Part shown: positions 9,208 through 19,166 of the stretch, in pieces
How the letters are laid out: the number at the start of each line of letters is the position of its first letter
Numbering within the stretch: position 1 is the stretch's first letter
Assembly: GCF_018069865.1 (NCBI RefSeq)
Contig: NZ_JAGQDG010000001.1
Span: 1-64,000, forward strand
Length of the DNA stretch: 64,000 bases
Reading direction: 5' to 3'
Source: Ideonella paludis
GTDB lineage: Bacteria > Pseudomonadota > Gammaproteobacteria > Burkholderiales > Burkholderiaceae_C
Translations under genes and position numbers: made by a program
The notes under the pieces: model-generated
Told to the model about the DNA's origin: nothing
Seen by the model: only the letters and a program-made list of their open reading frames with translations
Database searches by the model: none

Positions 9208-10104
9208 TCAGCCCAGCTCTTGCAACATGCGTTCCACTCCTTGCTCCCAGGCTGGCAGGCGTAAGCCAAAAGCCTGTTGCAGCTTGGCGGTGCTGAGCCT
9301 GCTGTTCAGTGGGCGCGCTGCAGGCGTCGGGTAGGCGGAGGTGGGAATGGGGCGAATGGCCTCAGGCGCCACTTTGATGGGGCGGCCATTGGCGCGGGCC
9401 CATTCAATGACATGGCGGGCATAGGCATACCAGCTTGTTTCGCCACCTGCCACCAAGTGATAGAGGCCAAACAAGTCTGGGCGCTGCGCCAAGGCTTGCA
9501 CCGCATGGGCGGTGACATCAGCCAGCAGCTCAGCCCCGGTGGGGGCGCCGATTTGGTCGTCGATCACGTTCAGTGCGTCGCGCTCTGCCGCCAGGCGCAG
9601 CATGGTCTTGGCAAAGTTGCCGCCGCGTGCGGCATAGACCCAACTGGTGCGGAAGATCAAATGGCGGCAGCCGCTGGCTTGCACCAACTGCTCGCCTTCC
9701 AGCTTGGTGGCGCCATAGATGCTGAGGGGGTTGGTGGCGGCTTGCTCGTCACGCGCGTGGGTGCCTGAGCCATCAAACACATAGTCGGTGCTGTAGTGCA
9801 CCAAAGTGGCGCCCAGGGCTGCGGCCTCCCTGGCCAACACGCCGGGCGCGGTGGCATTGATGGCGCGAGCCAAGTCTGGCTCACTTTCCGCTTTATCCAC
9901 TGCAGTGTGGGCCGCAGCATTGACGATCAACTGCGGTCGCACCGTACGCACGGTTTGAGCCAGGGCTTCAGGCTGGGCAAAGTTGCCGTGCAGCTCGGTG
10001 CTGTCGTGGTCCAGCGCCACCAACTCGCCCAACGGCGCCAAGGCGCGCTGGAGCTCCCAGCCAACTTGGCCGGCCTTGCCAAACAGCAAGAATATCGGTT
10101 TCAA
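9208..10104 (-). CDS. rfbD: dTDP-4-dehydrorhamnose reductase
   Basis: A 298-residue short-chain reductase that performs the last step of dTDP-L-rhamnose synthesis, reducing dTDP-4-keto-rhamnose with NAD(P)H in the cytoplasm. The nucleotide-binding loop GKAGQVG is at residues 9-15. The family signature STDYVFDG is at 105-112, and the catalytic YxxxK pair is Y130/K134 (YGATKLEGE). The length is normal. It starts 9 bp after the kdsA stop, so it is probably the last gene of the same transcript. The partner genes rfbA, rfbB and rfbC are not in the window and must lie elsewhere. Its base composition is GC-rich like the rest of the chromosome, unlike kdsA just upstream. Confidence 0.95.
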   Translation of the reverse strand: MKPIFLLFGKAGQVGWELQRALAPLGELVALDHDSTELHGNFAQPEALAQTVRTVRPQLIVNAAAHTAVDKAESEPDLARAINATAPGVLAREAAALGATLVHYSTDYVFDGSGTHARDEQAATNPLSIYGATKLEGEQLVQASGCRHLIFRTSWVYAARGGNFAKTMLRLAAERDALNVIDDQIGAPTGAELLADVTAHAVQALAQRPDLFGLYHLVAGGETSWYAYARHVIEWARANGRPIKVAPEAIRPIPTSAYPTPAARPLNSRLSTAKLQQAFGLRLPAWEQGVERMLQELG

Positions 10105-10113
10105 AATACGCCC

Positions 10114-10959
<846 letters not shown>

Positions 10960-12066
10960 TCAAAATTTAACATACCACGGAGAAGAGTTTTCAAGCTTGG
11001 CTAACAAGGTAGAAAAAAATTCACAGTCCACATAGAAATCACGCAGTCTCGGTTCACGAACTTCCCCTGAACCTCCCGACTCATATTCAACCTGCGCAGT
11101 AGGGATAGCATAAACTTCCAACCCAAGCCAATAGGCAAGCGAAACAAACTCACTATTTATTTTATTCTCAAAAACAATCAACTTAGTGCCCGGCTTTGCA
11201 AATACAAGGTTTGCAAGGCCTGCACCATGACCCGCAACTATGGTGCTCGAATTGGCAAAGATATGAGCCTGATTTTCCACAGATACTCCATCAAGCTCCA
11301 CACTACTTACACCACGCGAAATCAAAACTCGAGACAAATCTTCAAAGTTTGCAATTTTTCTTCGCGAAGAACTTAAATTTTGTCTATTAATAAATATTGC
11401 ACGACGTGCTCTATTGCTATCGAGGGCGCTCGAACAAAATGTTCCCTCACGATAAAATTTAAGCACATCCCTATAATAATTATGACTGGAAAAAAAATTG
11501 GAAAAGACAGCGCATTCGATATGCACCGCATCCCTCATTCCATGCATAATCAATTTTTCCCTAGGGATTCCGACGCTGTCGAACATATCATAGTAGACGG
11601 ACGGCAAACCGGAGCAAACCAGAAATTTCAAATCAGGAAATCGAGATATCAGCTCGAATCGCTTCAGATGCATCACCCTTGGAAACCAATTCAACAACCA
11701 ATGATAGTGGTTATTGTGCCCACCGATAATGAATACAGGCCCAGCAATTTTTTTAATGTAACCCGGAACCGCAACACTGAGGGCATCTCCGCTGCGCGAA
11801 TGTTCGACCTTAAATGTATTTAGGACGGCGGGATAACTTAGATTTTTAAGATGCACCCCCTCGGCAACGGAGAACACATTGAATATACTATGACAGATCA
11901 CATCTCTGGCCACTACAACTTCATGCTTATTGTCTGTCAGATCGAAGTCTCTCTTTATCCAGTTAAAGCCTGGAACACTCTGAAGCTCGACCTTGTAATC
12001 GATTACTCCAGACTCCGAAAAATCAGCAAGCGAAACTTCCTTTCCGCTCAAAATTTTCTTAGTCAT
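10960..12066 (-). CDS. Glycosyltransferase family 61 (DUF563) protein
   Basis: A 368-residue predicted cytoplasmic glycosyltransferase. Family features appear in order: GGHNNHYHWLLNWFPR near residue 115, RRAIFINRQNLSSSRRKI near 225, and the nucleotide-sugar site VAGHGAGLANLVFAKPG near 275. GT61 enzymes add pentoses or hexoses to glycans; donor and acceptor cannot be read from the sequence. AT-rich codon usage matches kdsA and the next three genes upstream. Gaps are 14 bp to the preceding gene and 9 bp to kdsA, so all are probably cotranscribed. A second GT61 domain occurs in the gene starting at 61478. Confidence 0.85.
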   Translation of the reverse strand: MTKKILSGKEVSLADFSESGVIDYKVELQSVPGFNWIKRDFDLTDNKHEVVVARDVICHSIFNVFSVAEGVHLKNLSYPAVLNTFKVEHSRSGDALSVAVPGYIKKIAGPVFIIGGHNNHYHWLLNWFPRVMHLKRFELISRFPDLKFLVCSGLPSVYYDMFDSVGIPREKLIMHGMRDAVHIECAVFSNFFSSHNYYRDVLKFYREGTFCSSALDSNRARRAIFINRQNLSSSRRKIANFEDLSRVLISRGVSSVELDGVSVENQAHIFANSSTIVAGHGAGLANLVFAKPGTKLIVFENKINSEFVSLAYWLGLEVYAIPTAQVEYESGGSGEVREPRLRDFYVDCEFFSTLLAKLENSSPWYVKF

Positions 12067-12080
12067 AACATAGTTCCAAA

Positions 12081-13175
12081 TTAGGAGAAAATTTTGTCAT
12101 AACCCCACCAGGAGTTCAGCATAATTCGGGTGAAATTCTCTGGCATGGGCAAATGAACCATTTTTGAATCCACCTTCCCCAAGTCAATGGAAAGGCAGTC
12201 GCGAAAATAGCCATACCAAAAATCCCGTCTAAATAGGGATTCATACAATGAAGAGTAACCACCCACATGAAGTTGCTCACCTGCATATCCAACTTCAAAC
12301 GGCGGCCTATATAGAACCCTTCCGTCGACGCCGAAGAATTTACACTCATGACACACACTAGAGCTTATGGCATACACAGTGGACCGCGGATACAGATAAA
12401 ATAACTTATAAGGACTAATATCGGTCTCCTCAAACCTTCTAAAAGATAGCCCACATCGAAAGTAGCTGACGTCATTTTTATTTAGGGGATGACGTTTTAT
12501 TATTATTCTACGATGCCTACCGACTAATAGCGAAATTTCCTCTTGGAAATCTTCTACCGAGAGGAACTTTCCATTTGAAACCACCGACCGATCATCATCC
12601 GTCTGCAAAAACAACAACGCTACGTCTGTCGCATCCGATAGTTCAGGAACGGCATCTCTCTTCGAAAATCCTGCCTTGATATACCCCGCATAATCTTCTA
12701 TCACACTTCGGTCAATCGCCCAGGACTGCAGATATACATTCCCGCCTCTTACGTTTGATTTAACCCCAAACAATAAGTTCGGCATGAAACGAACAGGGTG
12801 AATAACCACATCCACATATGGAATATTCAAGTAATTGAACACCATTTTAAATATTGGATTACCTTCGAACAAAATAACAAGACTATCTTTGAATGCATCA
12901 CCCAAGTATTCAATAAAATCAGGGCTAACCTCACTCATCGAAAATGTCGAACCCCAACCTGCCAAGCTTTTCTCTAGGCCTAAAATGTCATAAGCCTTTT
13001 CGCCGTCAAATTGACCGTCTCCCCAATAGACCGGAAAAACAGGCAATCCCGAAACTGATGTCAACGGCGCACGCAAACACTCATACAGCCATCGTATATT
13101 GGCATTCTGGGTAGGCCTAAAGCCGCTTCTAGCCGGCCGCAAGAGATCTCCGCAGATTTGAATTCTCGTTATCAC
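12081..13175 (-). CDS. Uncharacterised GT-B-like protein, possible glycan transferase
   Basis: A 364-residue protein I cannot assign firmly. There is no signal peptide or membrane segment. The second half has the look of a capsule-type GT-B enzyme: RRIIIKRHPLNKND near residue 225 resembles the xKxHP motif of capsular and Kdo-transferring enzymes, and it is followed by TVYAISSSVCHECKFFG. Because kdsA is in the same transcript, a Kdo transferase is one candidate role, but that is inference from context only. It overlaps the preceding tandem glycosyltransferase gene by 4 bp and shares its AT-rich composition. Confidence 0.5.
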   Translation of the reverse strand: MITRIQICGDLLRPARSGFRPTQNANIRWLYECLRAPLTSVSGLPVFPVYWGDGQFDGEKAYDILGLEKSLAGWGSTFSMSEVSPDFIEYLGDAFKDSLVILFEGNPIFKMVFNYLNIPYVDVVIHPVRFMPNLLFGVKSNVRGGNVYLQSWAIDRSVIEDYAGYIKAGFSKRDAVPELSDATDVALLFLQTDDDRSVVSNGKFLSVEDFQEEISLLVGRHRRIIIKRHPLNKNDVSYFRCGLSFRRFEETDISPYKLFYLYPRSTVYAISSSVCHECKFFGVDGRVLYRPPFEVGYAGEQLHVGGYSSLYESLFRRDFWYGYFRDCLSIDLGKVDSKMVHLPMPENFTRIMLNSWWGYDKIFS

Positions 13176-15496
13176 AACTTCACCCTACGCCAAAATTCAG
13201 AATACATCTTTTCAGAAAAATATTCATCAAGATAAAGATCGCAGCAGGCCTGCATTTCCTCCAGATATTTTCGATCGGAGCACAGAGCTTCTATTGCATG
13301 CAAGAAGGCACTCTCTGAAGCTACGGCAATGAATGGCAGACTCGTCTTCTTGTCAACCGGCATCCCCCGAAATGCTTCATACGCTCCTATAACTGGAATA
13401 CCGTTGGCAAGTGACTCAATTGTTTTTATTTTTAGCCCCCCCCCGTAAAAGCAAGGATTGATTGTAAGATCTATATTTTCATAGAAAGATTCAGGGCTGT
13501 CTATTACTCCAAGAACCTTAACAAAAGGAAGCTCCCTCTCTTCTCTTAAATTATTACAGACGCTCCCCGCGACAATCAATTCGAATTTTCCAACCTGATA
13601 CATATTGCCCAACATTGGTATCACGTATCTTATGCCATCTAAATTCATTGGACTGTCCGTACCAATGAATCCTATTCGCAATTTTTGCGAGCTTGGATTT
13701 CTCTTTTTTAATGCTGTCTTGGTAGGAATGTGAGGGACAACCAGTGACTTTTGCCCGAGATGCATCGACAAATATTCATACTCTTCGTACTGAATTGTTA
13801 GCACCAATTCAAACTCATCTAGCAATTGAAGCTCTTCTCTGGGGGCAACACTCAGCCAGTGCTTTTTGTCGAATTTCGAGAACGTCCATTCCCTCAAGTG
13901 CATCACATCGTGTGTGTCAATTATCTTCCGCGAAGGAAAATTCACTGCAAACCGCAGATAAGCCAGATAGATGTACTCAATGATCGCCCAGTCAAAGGTA
14001 TTTGACTTCAAGAATTCTTGAATTGCGGAAAAATAGGCGCGACTATATTTCTTTCTTTCTATTCCGGTCAGCCTCGATAACAACCTCTCTTCAAAGTAGG
14101 CAGCCTCAGAGACCTCGTATTCCTTAAAAGAATGGAATACGACTTTAGAATATTTTTCTTCGATTAGAGCCCTATCTATTCTTCCAATCGAGCAGAACGC
14201 GAATACATGCAATTCAACGGAATCCGGCACTGACTTGACTAGAGCATCAACCCGAGCAGATTTCCCATTTTTATCTTTCCAAAAAGGGAAATCTGTAATG
14301 AGCAGTGCTTTGCAGCTTTCGATATTTATTTTCTTCGGGATCAGCTTCGTTTTAGCCGTTTCACTGACTGCCGACATCAACAGATCTGCTTGCCCATCGA
14401 TCTTCTTTTTGTATTCACTCCATATTGTCCTGGTCTTCTTTGAGTATTCTCTTCTGAATTCGCTATCCGTTACGAATTTATCTAAACGATCTGTGAACTC
14501 AGCTTCGTCCGCAACTACATAAGTGCTTTTCTCATCGCAGACTCCCTTTAATCCCTCATAGTAAGAAATTATTGGAACACCGTATGAAAGCGCCTCTACG
14601 CTTTTTATCTTTTGACCCGTCCCAGATACTTGCGGATTAATTACCACTCCAACAGCTTGATAGAATTTCGCTTTATCTGCAATTGGCCCCATTAGTTGTA
14701 TTAAATTTTTATTCGCGTTTGCTACTGCAATAACCTCCGAGTCAGCACATATTGTTCCCGCAACGACTATTTCCAACCCCTTCAACTTGCACGCAATCTC
14801 TGACACCCCTTGTGACTTGATGAAATTAACAAAGGAGCAGACGTTTATTTTGTTGTTTCCTGATAAATAGCCGATCTTTGACGATCTTGCCAATTTCACT
14901 GGCTCATTTTTCTCAATGTAGTTCACGACAATAGCATCAATGCCATAGGCCTCTTTTATATAGCAAGCATCTTCATCTGTAATTGCCAAAACCAAATCTG
15001 ATCGCTTCAATGCCTTTTTCTCTCCTTCGGGAGCTACTGAAAAAAATGAGGGGGGCAACCCTAATTTTTTGAGTTCCGAGAATCGATTAGCAAAAATATC
15101 ATGGGTATCAATAATAGTAGTCTGCCAATCTTTTGCCAAAACACATAATCGAGAGAGAAATGCATAATTGATGAGAACTACTTGTGGTTGCTCAATTTCA
15201 TTAATCGCACGTACTTGCTCCAAAACATCGGCACTCACCCACTCATCGACCTCTAAGTTCTTGTCATCATGAGTCTTTCGCTCAGTAGTGCGATCGTATG
15301 CAACCTCATAATATCGATTCCATTCCTCAGCCATTTCCACTCGTTCGCGGTCAACGATGGACTCTCGGGCGATGTATACAAAAACAACTTCATATCCACG
15401 CTCTTGGAATAAGAGGCCAAGTTGCCTTACTCTTAACCGATTGCCAGCAAATGCATCTCTGGAAGGGGTTGGGGAGACAATCAGTACTTTTTTCAT
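13172..15496 (-). CDS. Tandem GT-B (GT4-like) glycosyltransferase, two homologous halves
   Basis: A 774-residue protein made of two copies of the same fold. Each half has a DTHD segment (TIIDTHDIFANRFSEL near 125, KIIDTHDVMHLREW near 530) followed by an SVAPxxE helix. Each then has a GT4-like donor site ending in a GxKIKxxE motif (SGTGQKIKSVEALSYGVP near 305, YGGGLKIKTIESLANGIP near 695). Two transfer steps in one polypeptide are likely, although either half could be inactive. It begins MKKVLIVSPTPSRDAFAGNR, a normal GT-B nucleotide fold start with no signal peptide. It overlaps the small beta protein upstream by 4 bp (ATGA). The protein at 58192-60465 has the same architecture, most clearly in its first half. 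Confidence 0.85.
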   Translation of the reverse strand: MKKVLIVSPTPSRDAFAGNRLRVRQLGLLFQERGYEVVFVYIARESIVDRERVEMAEEWNRYYEVAYDRTTERKTHDDKNLEVDEWVSADVLEQVRAINEIEQPQVVLINYAFLSRLCVLAKDWQTTIIDTHDIFANRFSELKKLGLPPSFFSVAPEGEKKALKRSDLVLAITDEDACYIKEAYGIDAIVVNYIEKNEPVKLARSSKIGYLSGNNKINVCSFVNFIKSQGVSEIACKLKGLEIVVAGTICADSEVIAVANANKNLIQLMGPIADKAKFYQAVGVVINPQVSGTGQKIKSVEALSYGVPIISYYEGLKGVCDEKSTYVVADEAEFTDRLDKFVTDSEFRREYSKKTRTIWSEYKKKIDGQADLLMSAVSETAKTKLIPKKINIESCKALLITDFPFWKDKNGKSARVDALVKSVPDSVELHVFAFCSIGRIDRALIEEKYSKVVFHSFKEYEVSEAAYFEERLLSRLTGIERKKYSRAYFSAIQEFLKSNTFDWAIIEYIYLAYLRFAVNFPSRKIIDTHDVMHLREWTFSKFDKKHWLSVAPREELQLLDEFELVLTIQYEEYEYLSMHLGQKSLVVPHIPTKTALKKRNPSSQKLRIGFIGTDSPMNLDGIRYVIPMLGNMYQVGKFELIVAGSVCNNLREERELPFVKVLGVIDSPESFYENIDLTINPCFYGGGLKIKTIESLANGIPVIGAYEAFRGMPVDKKTSLPFIAVASESAFLHAIEALCSDRKYLEEMQACCDLYLDEYFSEKMYSEFWRRVKL

Positions 15497-16023
15497 TTCA
15501 TATCAACCGTGAATGCGCTCACACAAATTCCAAGCAAGCGCTTATCCGGCAAAACTTGGACAAGCTTTTTCAAATTAAATTTCAACCTAATAATGTTAGA
15601 TTCAATCTGATATTCATCAAGCTTCAATACGCAGCGTCCTTTTTCAATAGATTTATCCAGATCCACAGCATGACCATTTACAAATAACTCAACATCATCG
15701 ATAGACAAACCAATTGGGAAGGCAATATCAAAATCTATTGACTCCACATTCGCCATGCTCATCTCCAATATTGAAACATTAACTGGCCCGCTCCATCGAA
15801 CCTGCGTTCCACGATGATTTTCACAAGAATGCCATCCTAGCGCTACAAAATCATGCGCCAAGTCTAATATTCTATTGGTTCGCCTAACATTTTCGTACGG
15901 CTTTAGATCGATTAAATGAGATGATTTTTTGAATTGATCACCGCCGCCGTTATTACCTCGCGGCGTATTATTTTCATAAGCATCTATGAGGCTTTGAAGA
16001 CTCGGTTTTTTCTGTTCGCTCAT
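15493..16023 (-). CDS. Small beta-rich protein, glycosyltransferase-associated (copy 1 of 3)
   Basis: A 176-residue protein of unknown function. After a polar N-terminus comes a predicted all-beta domain from about residue 60: GWHSCENHRGTQVRWSGP, several amphipathic strands including ELFVNGHAVDL, and a closing DKRLLGICVSAFTV. The same frame of motifs (G-x-x-x-x-E ... RWSGP ... R-x-LG-x-x-V) recurs in the proteins at 22780-23220 and 60462-61196, so the three look like one family. The pattern reminds me of the C-terminal domain often called DUF7024 in glycan-modifying proteins, which would need a profile search to confirm. It is coupled by a 4-bp overlap to the double glycosyltransferase downstream. 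Confidence 0.65.
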   Translation of the reverse strand: MSEQKKPSLQSLIDAYENNTPRGNNGGGDQFKKSSHLIDLKPYENVRRTNRILDLAHDFVALGWHSCENHRGTQVRWSGPVNVSILEMSMANVESIDFDIAFPIGLSIDDVELFVNGHAVDLDKSIEKGRCVLKLDEYQIESNIIRLKFNLKKLVQVLPDKRLLGICVSAFTVDMK

Positions 16024-16071
16024 CGCTCTACTCTCAGTGCAGGTTACTTCCTGCCGTTGATCTTGCTAGTT

Positions 16072-17205
16072 TTATAGCGCGCTATATGAATTTACTTCCA
16101 AGCTCAATTCATTGGCCGCATAGAAACCTCGAATATCTCTTAATGGCAAATTACGGCCGATCCTTGCCGAAATAACATCTGCATCCCCGGCGACCTGATA
16201 ATTTTGCGCCAAATCTCTTAAAGTTGGAATTCCGGTAAGGATCCCCAAAAACCATGGCTGAATTTTTTTGTCAATGGTTAGCAACCTCGCAATCGCTTCA
16301 CCTAGACCGACAATTGGTTCTTGTGTTATTTCTGCCTTGGCGTTGATTCGAAACAAGGGCCTTTCTCTATCGAAAAATTGCTTCTCGACAGCATCGTTAT
16401 CTTTTTTATATAAATCGCGATACTCTTGAATCTCGGCCAATTTGAGTGTTGGCCTAATTCGGAAGGACCGCTCGGAAAACGCCATTTTTCCTATTACCTG
16501 ATATAGTCTCTTTGGACAACCATCGTCAGCACAGAAGTAATTAATTATCCGCTTAAGCTCAAGCAACGCCCCCCCAATAGACGGATTCTGATCAAACTCA
16601 TTGCTCGCACACACATTTGAAACGTATCGAATTTCATTGACTCTGCAGAAATCTGCAATGACATTTTTATTGTGCAACTCCTCTTTTTCGAAAATACGGA
16701 ATATACAATTTTCTTGATCGTAAAAACTCACCCACTCAGAAAGAGCTTCTGAATATGTTACTTTGAAGGTCGTCGCGAACTCTCTGAGAGTACAATTTTC
16801 CAATTGCGCTTGGATACGCTGCTGATACGCAGAAACCATGTAGTCATACTGCTCTCGTATGTACATGCATATCGTTGTGAATTCCTTATTGAAGTCGGCT
16901 TGTACCAGTTTCACCGCTGCATTTTGAAACGCTTCGGAGCTGAGTATTATGGTGTGGTGATGCGGGCGAATCTCCAGGTTTAGCTCACGCAATAATTTTT
17001 CTCGCTTCAGTTTCGCCCCATCTGGATCAAGCCTATTTTTTGTCTTGGAATAGGACTCAGCCAGCTCGTGATGCGCTATGCCTCGCTTACCAGCGTTAGG
17101 GTACAGGTAACCTAACTCAGACAAGCTCTTTGCGTTATCGTTAAGATAGCGCTGTAATGAACTGGTTCCTGTTTTATGACGTCCAACATGAAGCAATATC
17201 TTCAT
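16072..17205 (-). CDS. Sulfotransferase-like protein (1 of 3)
   Basis: A 377-residue protein starting MKILLHVGRHKTGTSSLQ. The HKTGTSS loop at residues 10-16 is the 5'-phosphosulfate-binding loop of PAPS-dependent sulfotransferases. A second conserved region, TTICMYIREQYDYMVSAYQQ near 110, corresponds to the 3'-phosphate-binding strand-helix with Arg and Ser. Such enzymes sulfate sugars in bacterial polysaccharides. AT-rich like its downstream neighbours; this is the upstream edge of the AT-rich stretch. It follows the hydrolase gene at 17215-18171 by 9 bp. Related P-loop transferases of other kinds cannot be excluded. Confidence 0.78.
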   Translation of the reverse strand: MKILLHVGRHKTGTSSLQRYLNDNAKSLSELGYLYPNAGKRGIAHHELAESYSKTKNRLDPDGAKLKREKLLRELNLEIRPHHHTIILSSEAFQNAAVKLVQADFNKEFTTICMYIREQYDYMVSAYQQRIQAQLENCTLREFATTFKVTYSEALSEWVSFYDQENCIFRIFEKEELHNKNVIADFCRVNEIRYVSNVCASNEFDQNPSIGGALLELKRIINYFCADDGCPKRLYQVIGKMAFSERSFRIRPTLKLAEIQEYRDLYKKDNDAVEKQFFDRERPLFRINAKAEITQEPIVGLGEAIARLLTIDKKIQPWFLGILTGIPTLRDLAQNYQVAGDADVISARIGRNLPLRDIRGFYAANELSLEVNSYSAL

Positions 17206-17214
17206 ATTCTTTCT

Positions 17215-18171
17215 TCACTTCGAAATCTCATCTAGGCGCAGCCTGAACCACAGAAACTCTCTCACATAGGGCCAAAACTCACTCGGCCCCACGTTCAAAT
17301 TGACCGTGTGGGTCATGTCAGGCTGGGCCACCAATTGGCAGACGTTTCCCGAGGAAGAAATCCAGTTGCAGGTGGGCACAGCATTGCCTTCCCACGTGGC
17401 CTTGGTGGACCGATCTGTTGGGTTGGCGTGGAAGAGCAGCACGTCGGTGTCGTCTTCTTCTGTGGTCAAGAAGGTGAACGCGTTGTAGGTGGGCTGAACA
17501 AAGGTTGCCCCGGTGGAAACGGCTGCATCCGTTTTGGCAGACACGCCCGGGAAGTCATTGATCGCCCCTACCAGTGTTTCACTGTCGGTGGCCATCATCA
17601 TGGACAACGTGCCACCCGAGGAGATCCCCAACACCGCCACACGGGTGGGGTCGATGCCGTAGGTCGCGGCATTGACGCGCAAGTAGCGCACCGCGTTGGC
17701 CACGTCTTCCATGGCGCGGGTGTGGGCGCCCTGAATGTCTGTAGGCGTCTTGGGGGTGGTCTTGTTCATGCGGTAGTTCACCGCGGCCGCCACATACCCA
17801 GCCCTGGAGTAGGACAGCAGCTTGTCGGCGTTCTCTTCTTTGGCACCTTTGACCAGGTTGCCCGAGTGCACCCACACCACCAAGGGCTGGCGCGTTGCCG
17901 CAGTGGCGGTGGGCGGCATGTAGACATCCAGCTCCAAAGTCAGCGTGTCTTGTGTCAGCTCTAGGTCTTTGCGCAGGGAGGTTGTGAAGTGAGTCTTCAG
18001 CGGGTTGGACCTGGTGCTGAAAGGAACATTCAGGACCTTGGTGATGGCCGTTGAGGAGTGCACCAAGTAGGCATACGGGCCACGCGTAGGGATCGTCTGC
18101 GCCCACGCATGCCCAAGCATGCCGCACGCCGTGACGGCAATGGCTAAGAGGCGAAGGAAGGTGGTTTGCAT
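17215..18171 (-). CDS. Secreted alpha/beta hydrolase (esterase-like)
   Basis: About 318 residues when started at the ATG at 18171; an in-frame start 75 bases upstream lacks a sensible N-terminus. From that ATG the protein has a classical signal peptide (MQTTFLRLLAIAVTACGM to HAWAQ), so it acts outside the cytoplasm. The fold markers are the oxyanion segment VVWVHSGNLVKG, the nucleophile elbow GISSGG (Gly-x-Ser-x-Gly) and a C-terminal DMTHTVN with the likely catalytic His. It resembles BD-FAE/carboxylesterase-like enzymes. In this context removal of acyl groups from a glycan is plausible but not shown. It lies 23 bp after a second hydrolase-like gene. Confidence 0.75.
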   Translation of the reverse strand: MQTTFLRLLAIAVTACGMLGHAWAQTIPTRGPYAYLVHSSTAITKVLNVPFSTRSNPLKTHFTTSLRKDLELTQDTLTLELDVYMPPTATAATRQPLVVWVHSGNLVKGAKEENADKLLSYSRAGYVAAAVNYRMNKTTPKTPTDIQGAHTRAMEDVANAVRYLRVNAATYGIDPTRVAVLGISSGGTLSMMMATDSETLVGAINDFPGVSAKTDAAVSTGATFVQPTYNAFTFLTTEEDDTDVLLFHANPTDRSTKATWEGNAVPTCNWISSSGNVCQLVAQPDMTHTVNLNVGPSEFWPYVREFLWFRLRLDEISK

Positions 18172-18194
18172 AGCTGTTTTACCTCGGGTGGCGG

Positions 18195-19145
18195 TCAAAC
18201 TAAGGAGGTGGCTTTGGGCAGCACATGGGCCATGGCCGCACGCCACAGGGCGCGGCTCAGCACTCCTGGCTCTGCACCATGGCCGGTGACAGAGGAGTAA
18301 GTGGCGACGCTCAATTTGCCTGTTCGGTCGACGCCGCCACCCTCGCCAAGAGGTAGCTCAAAGAACTGCCATAGGTGGCGGAAGTTGCGGCTGAGCCAAA
18401 GGTTGTCTTCTTTGCACTGGGCGATGAAGAAGCGGGTTGGGGAGCCCGATTGAATGCTGGCTTGCATGGCATGCATCGGCGAGATCAACTCAGGGCGCTC
18501 GGTCAGCAGTGTCCGGACTTCTGCCTCAGTGAGGCCCACAGCCTCAGCGGCCGCCCCCACGGACTGGCCCTTTACCTTATCAAGCAGGAGCAGCGGGCAA
18601 ACGCCGACGACGCCGCCGCCAGAAGTGCGCTGCGCGCCCACCAAGATGGCGCTGCCTGCGCCCGCGGAGGCGCCATAGAGAACGCAGTGGTCTAGCGCGA
18701 TCTGGAGGTGCTGGCAAACGGCGTCAATGATTTTGTTGAGCTGTGGGGCCAGGGGGTCGCTGGGCGACCCAATACACAAGCCAGAGCGAGGGCCTTGCGT
18801 GGCGCTGGGGCCGTCGGTCGTGGGGTCAGAAATGCAAAGAATGGGTGCGTTGTAAACGCCCGTCCACTGGTGCCGGAAGAACATGGCCAGGGACTTCTCT
18901 TTGGGCACGCGGCGCATGCCATGGAACATGACCACCAAGTGGTCTGCCTTGACCGCACGGTTGAGGTGAATGGCGACTTTGGTGCCGTTACCCAAGCTCA
19001 CGCGCACCTGGACGGTGTCGTCTTGAACGCTCCCGAGGTAGTCGCCCAGTTGGTCGAGGGCGACCTCGGCTTCTGGGTAGCCGTACAGCGAGTTATCCGG
19101 TGGGGTGATGGCTTTTTCGTCTTGTTTGGTGGCGGTGATCAGCAT
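18195..19145 (-). CDS. Alpha/beta hydrolase-like protein
   Basis: A 316-residue protein. The ATG at 19145 was chosen because GGAGG lies six bases upstream; an in-frame TTG 18 bases earlier is weaker. DHLVVMFHGMRRV near residue 70 is a typical first core strand of an alpha/beta hydrolase, and VLYGASAGAGSA carries a Gly-x-Ser-x-Gly nucleophile elbow. A C-terminal GHGAEPG could supply the catalytic His. No signal peptide is seen, unlike the neighbouring hydrolase, so it should act in the cytoplasm. The substrate is unknown; acyl-group handling on a glycan precursor is a guess from its position between a sulfotransferase and an esterase. Confidence 0.65.
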   Translation of the reverse strand: MLITATKQDEKAITPPDNSLYGYPEAEVALDQLGDYLGSVQDDTVQVRVSLGNGTKVAIHLNRAVKADHLVVMFHGMRRVPKEKSLAMFFRHQWTGVYNAPILCISDPTTDGPSATQGPRSGLCIGSPSDPLAPQLNKIIDAVCQHLQIALDHCVLYGASAGAGSAILVGAQRTSGGGVVGVCPLLLLDKVKGQSVGAAAEAVGLTEAEVRTLLTERPELISPMHAMQASIQSGSPTRFFIAQCKEDNLWLSRNFRHLWQFFELPLGEGGGVDRTGKLSVATYSSVTGHGAEPGVLSRALWRAAMAHVLPKATSLV

Positions 19146-19166
19146 TCGGTCCTCCCTGTTCAAACT

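Noticed and set aside
9027-9269. An 80-codon minus-strand frame starting inside rfbD
   Set aside because: Its start lies within the rfbD 3' end in another frame; only the tail beyond rfbD looks protein-like, so it is recorded as a possible stump, not a gene.
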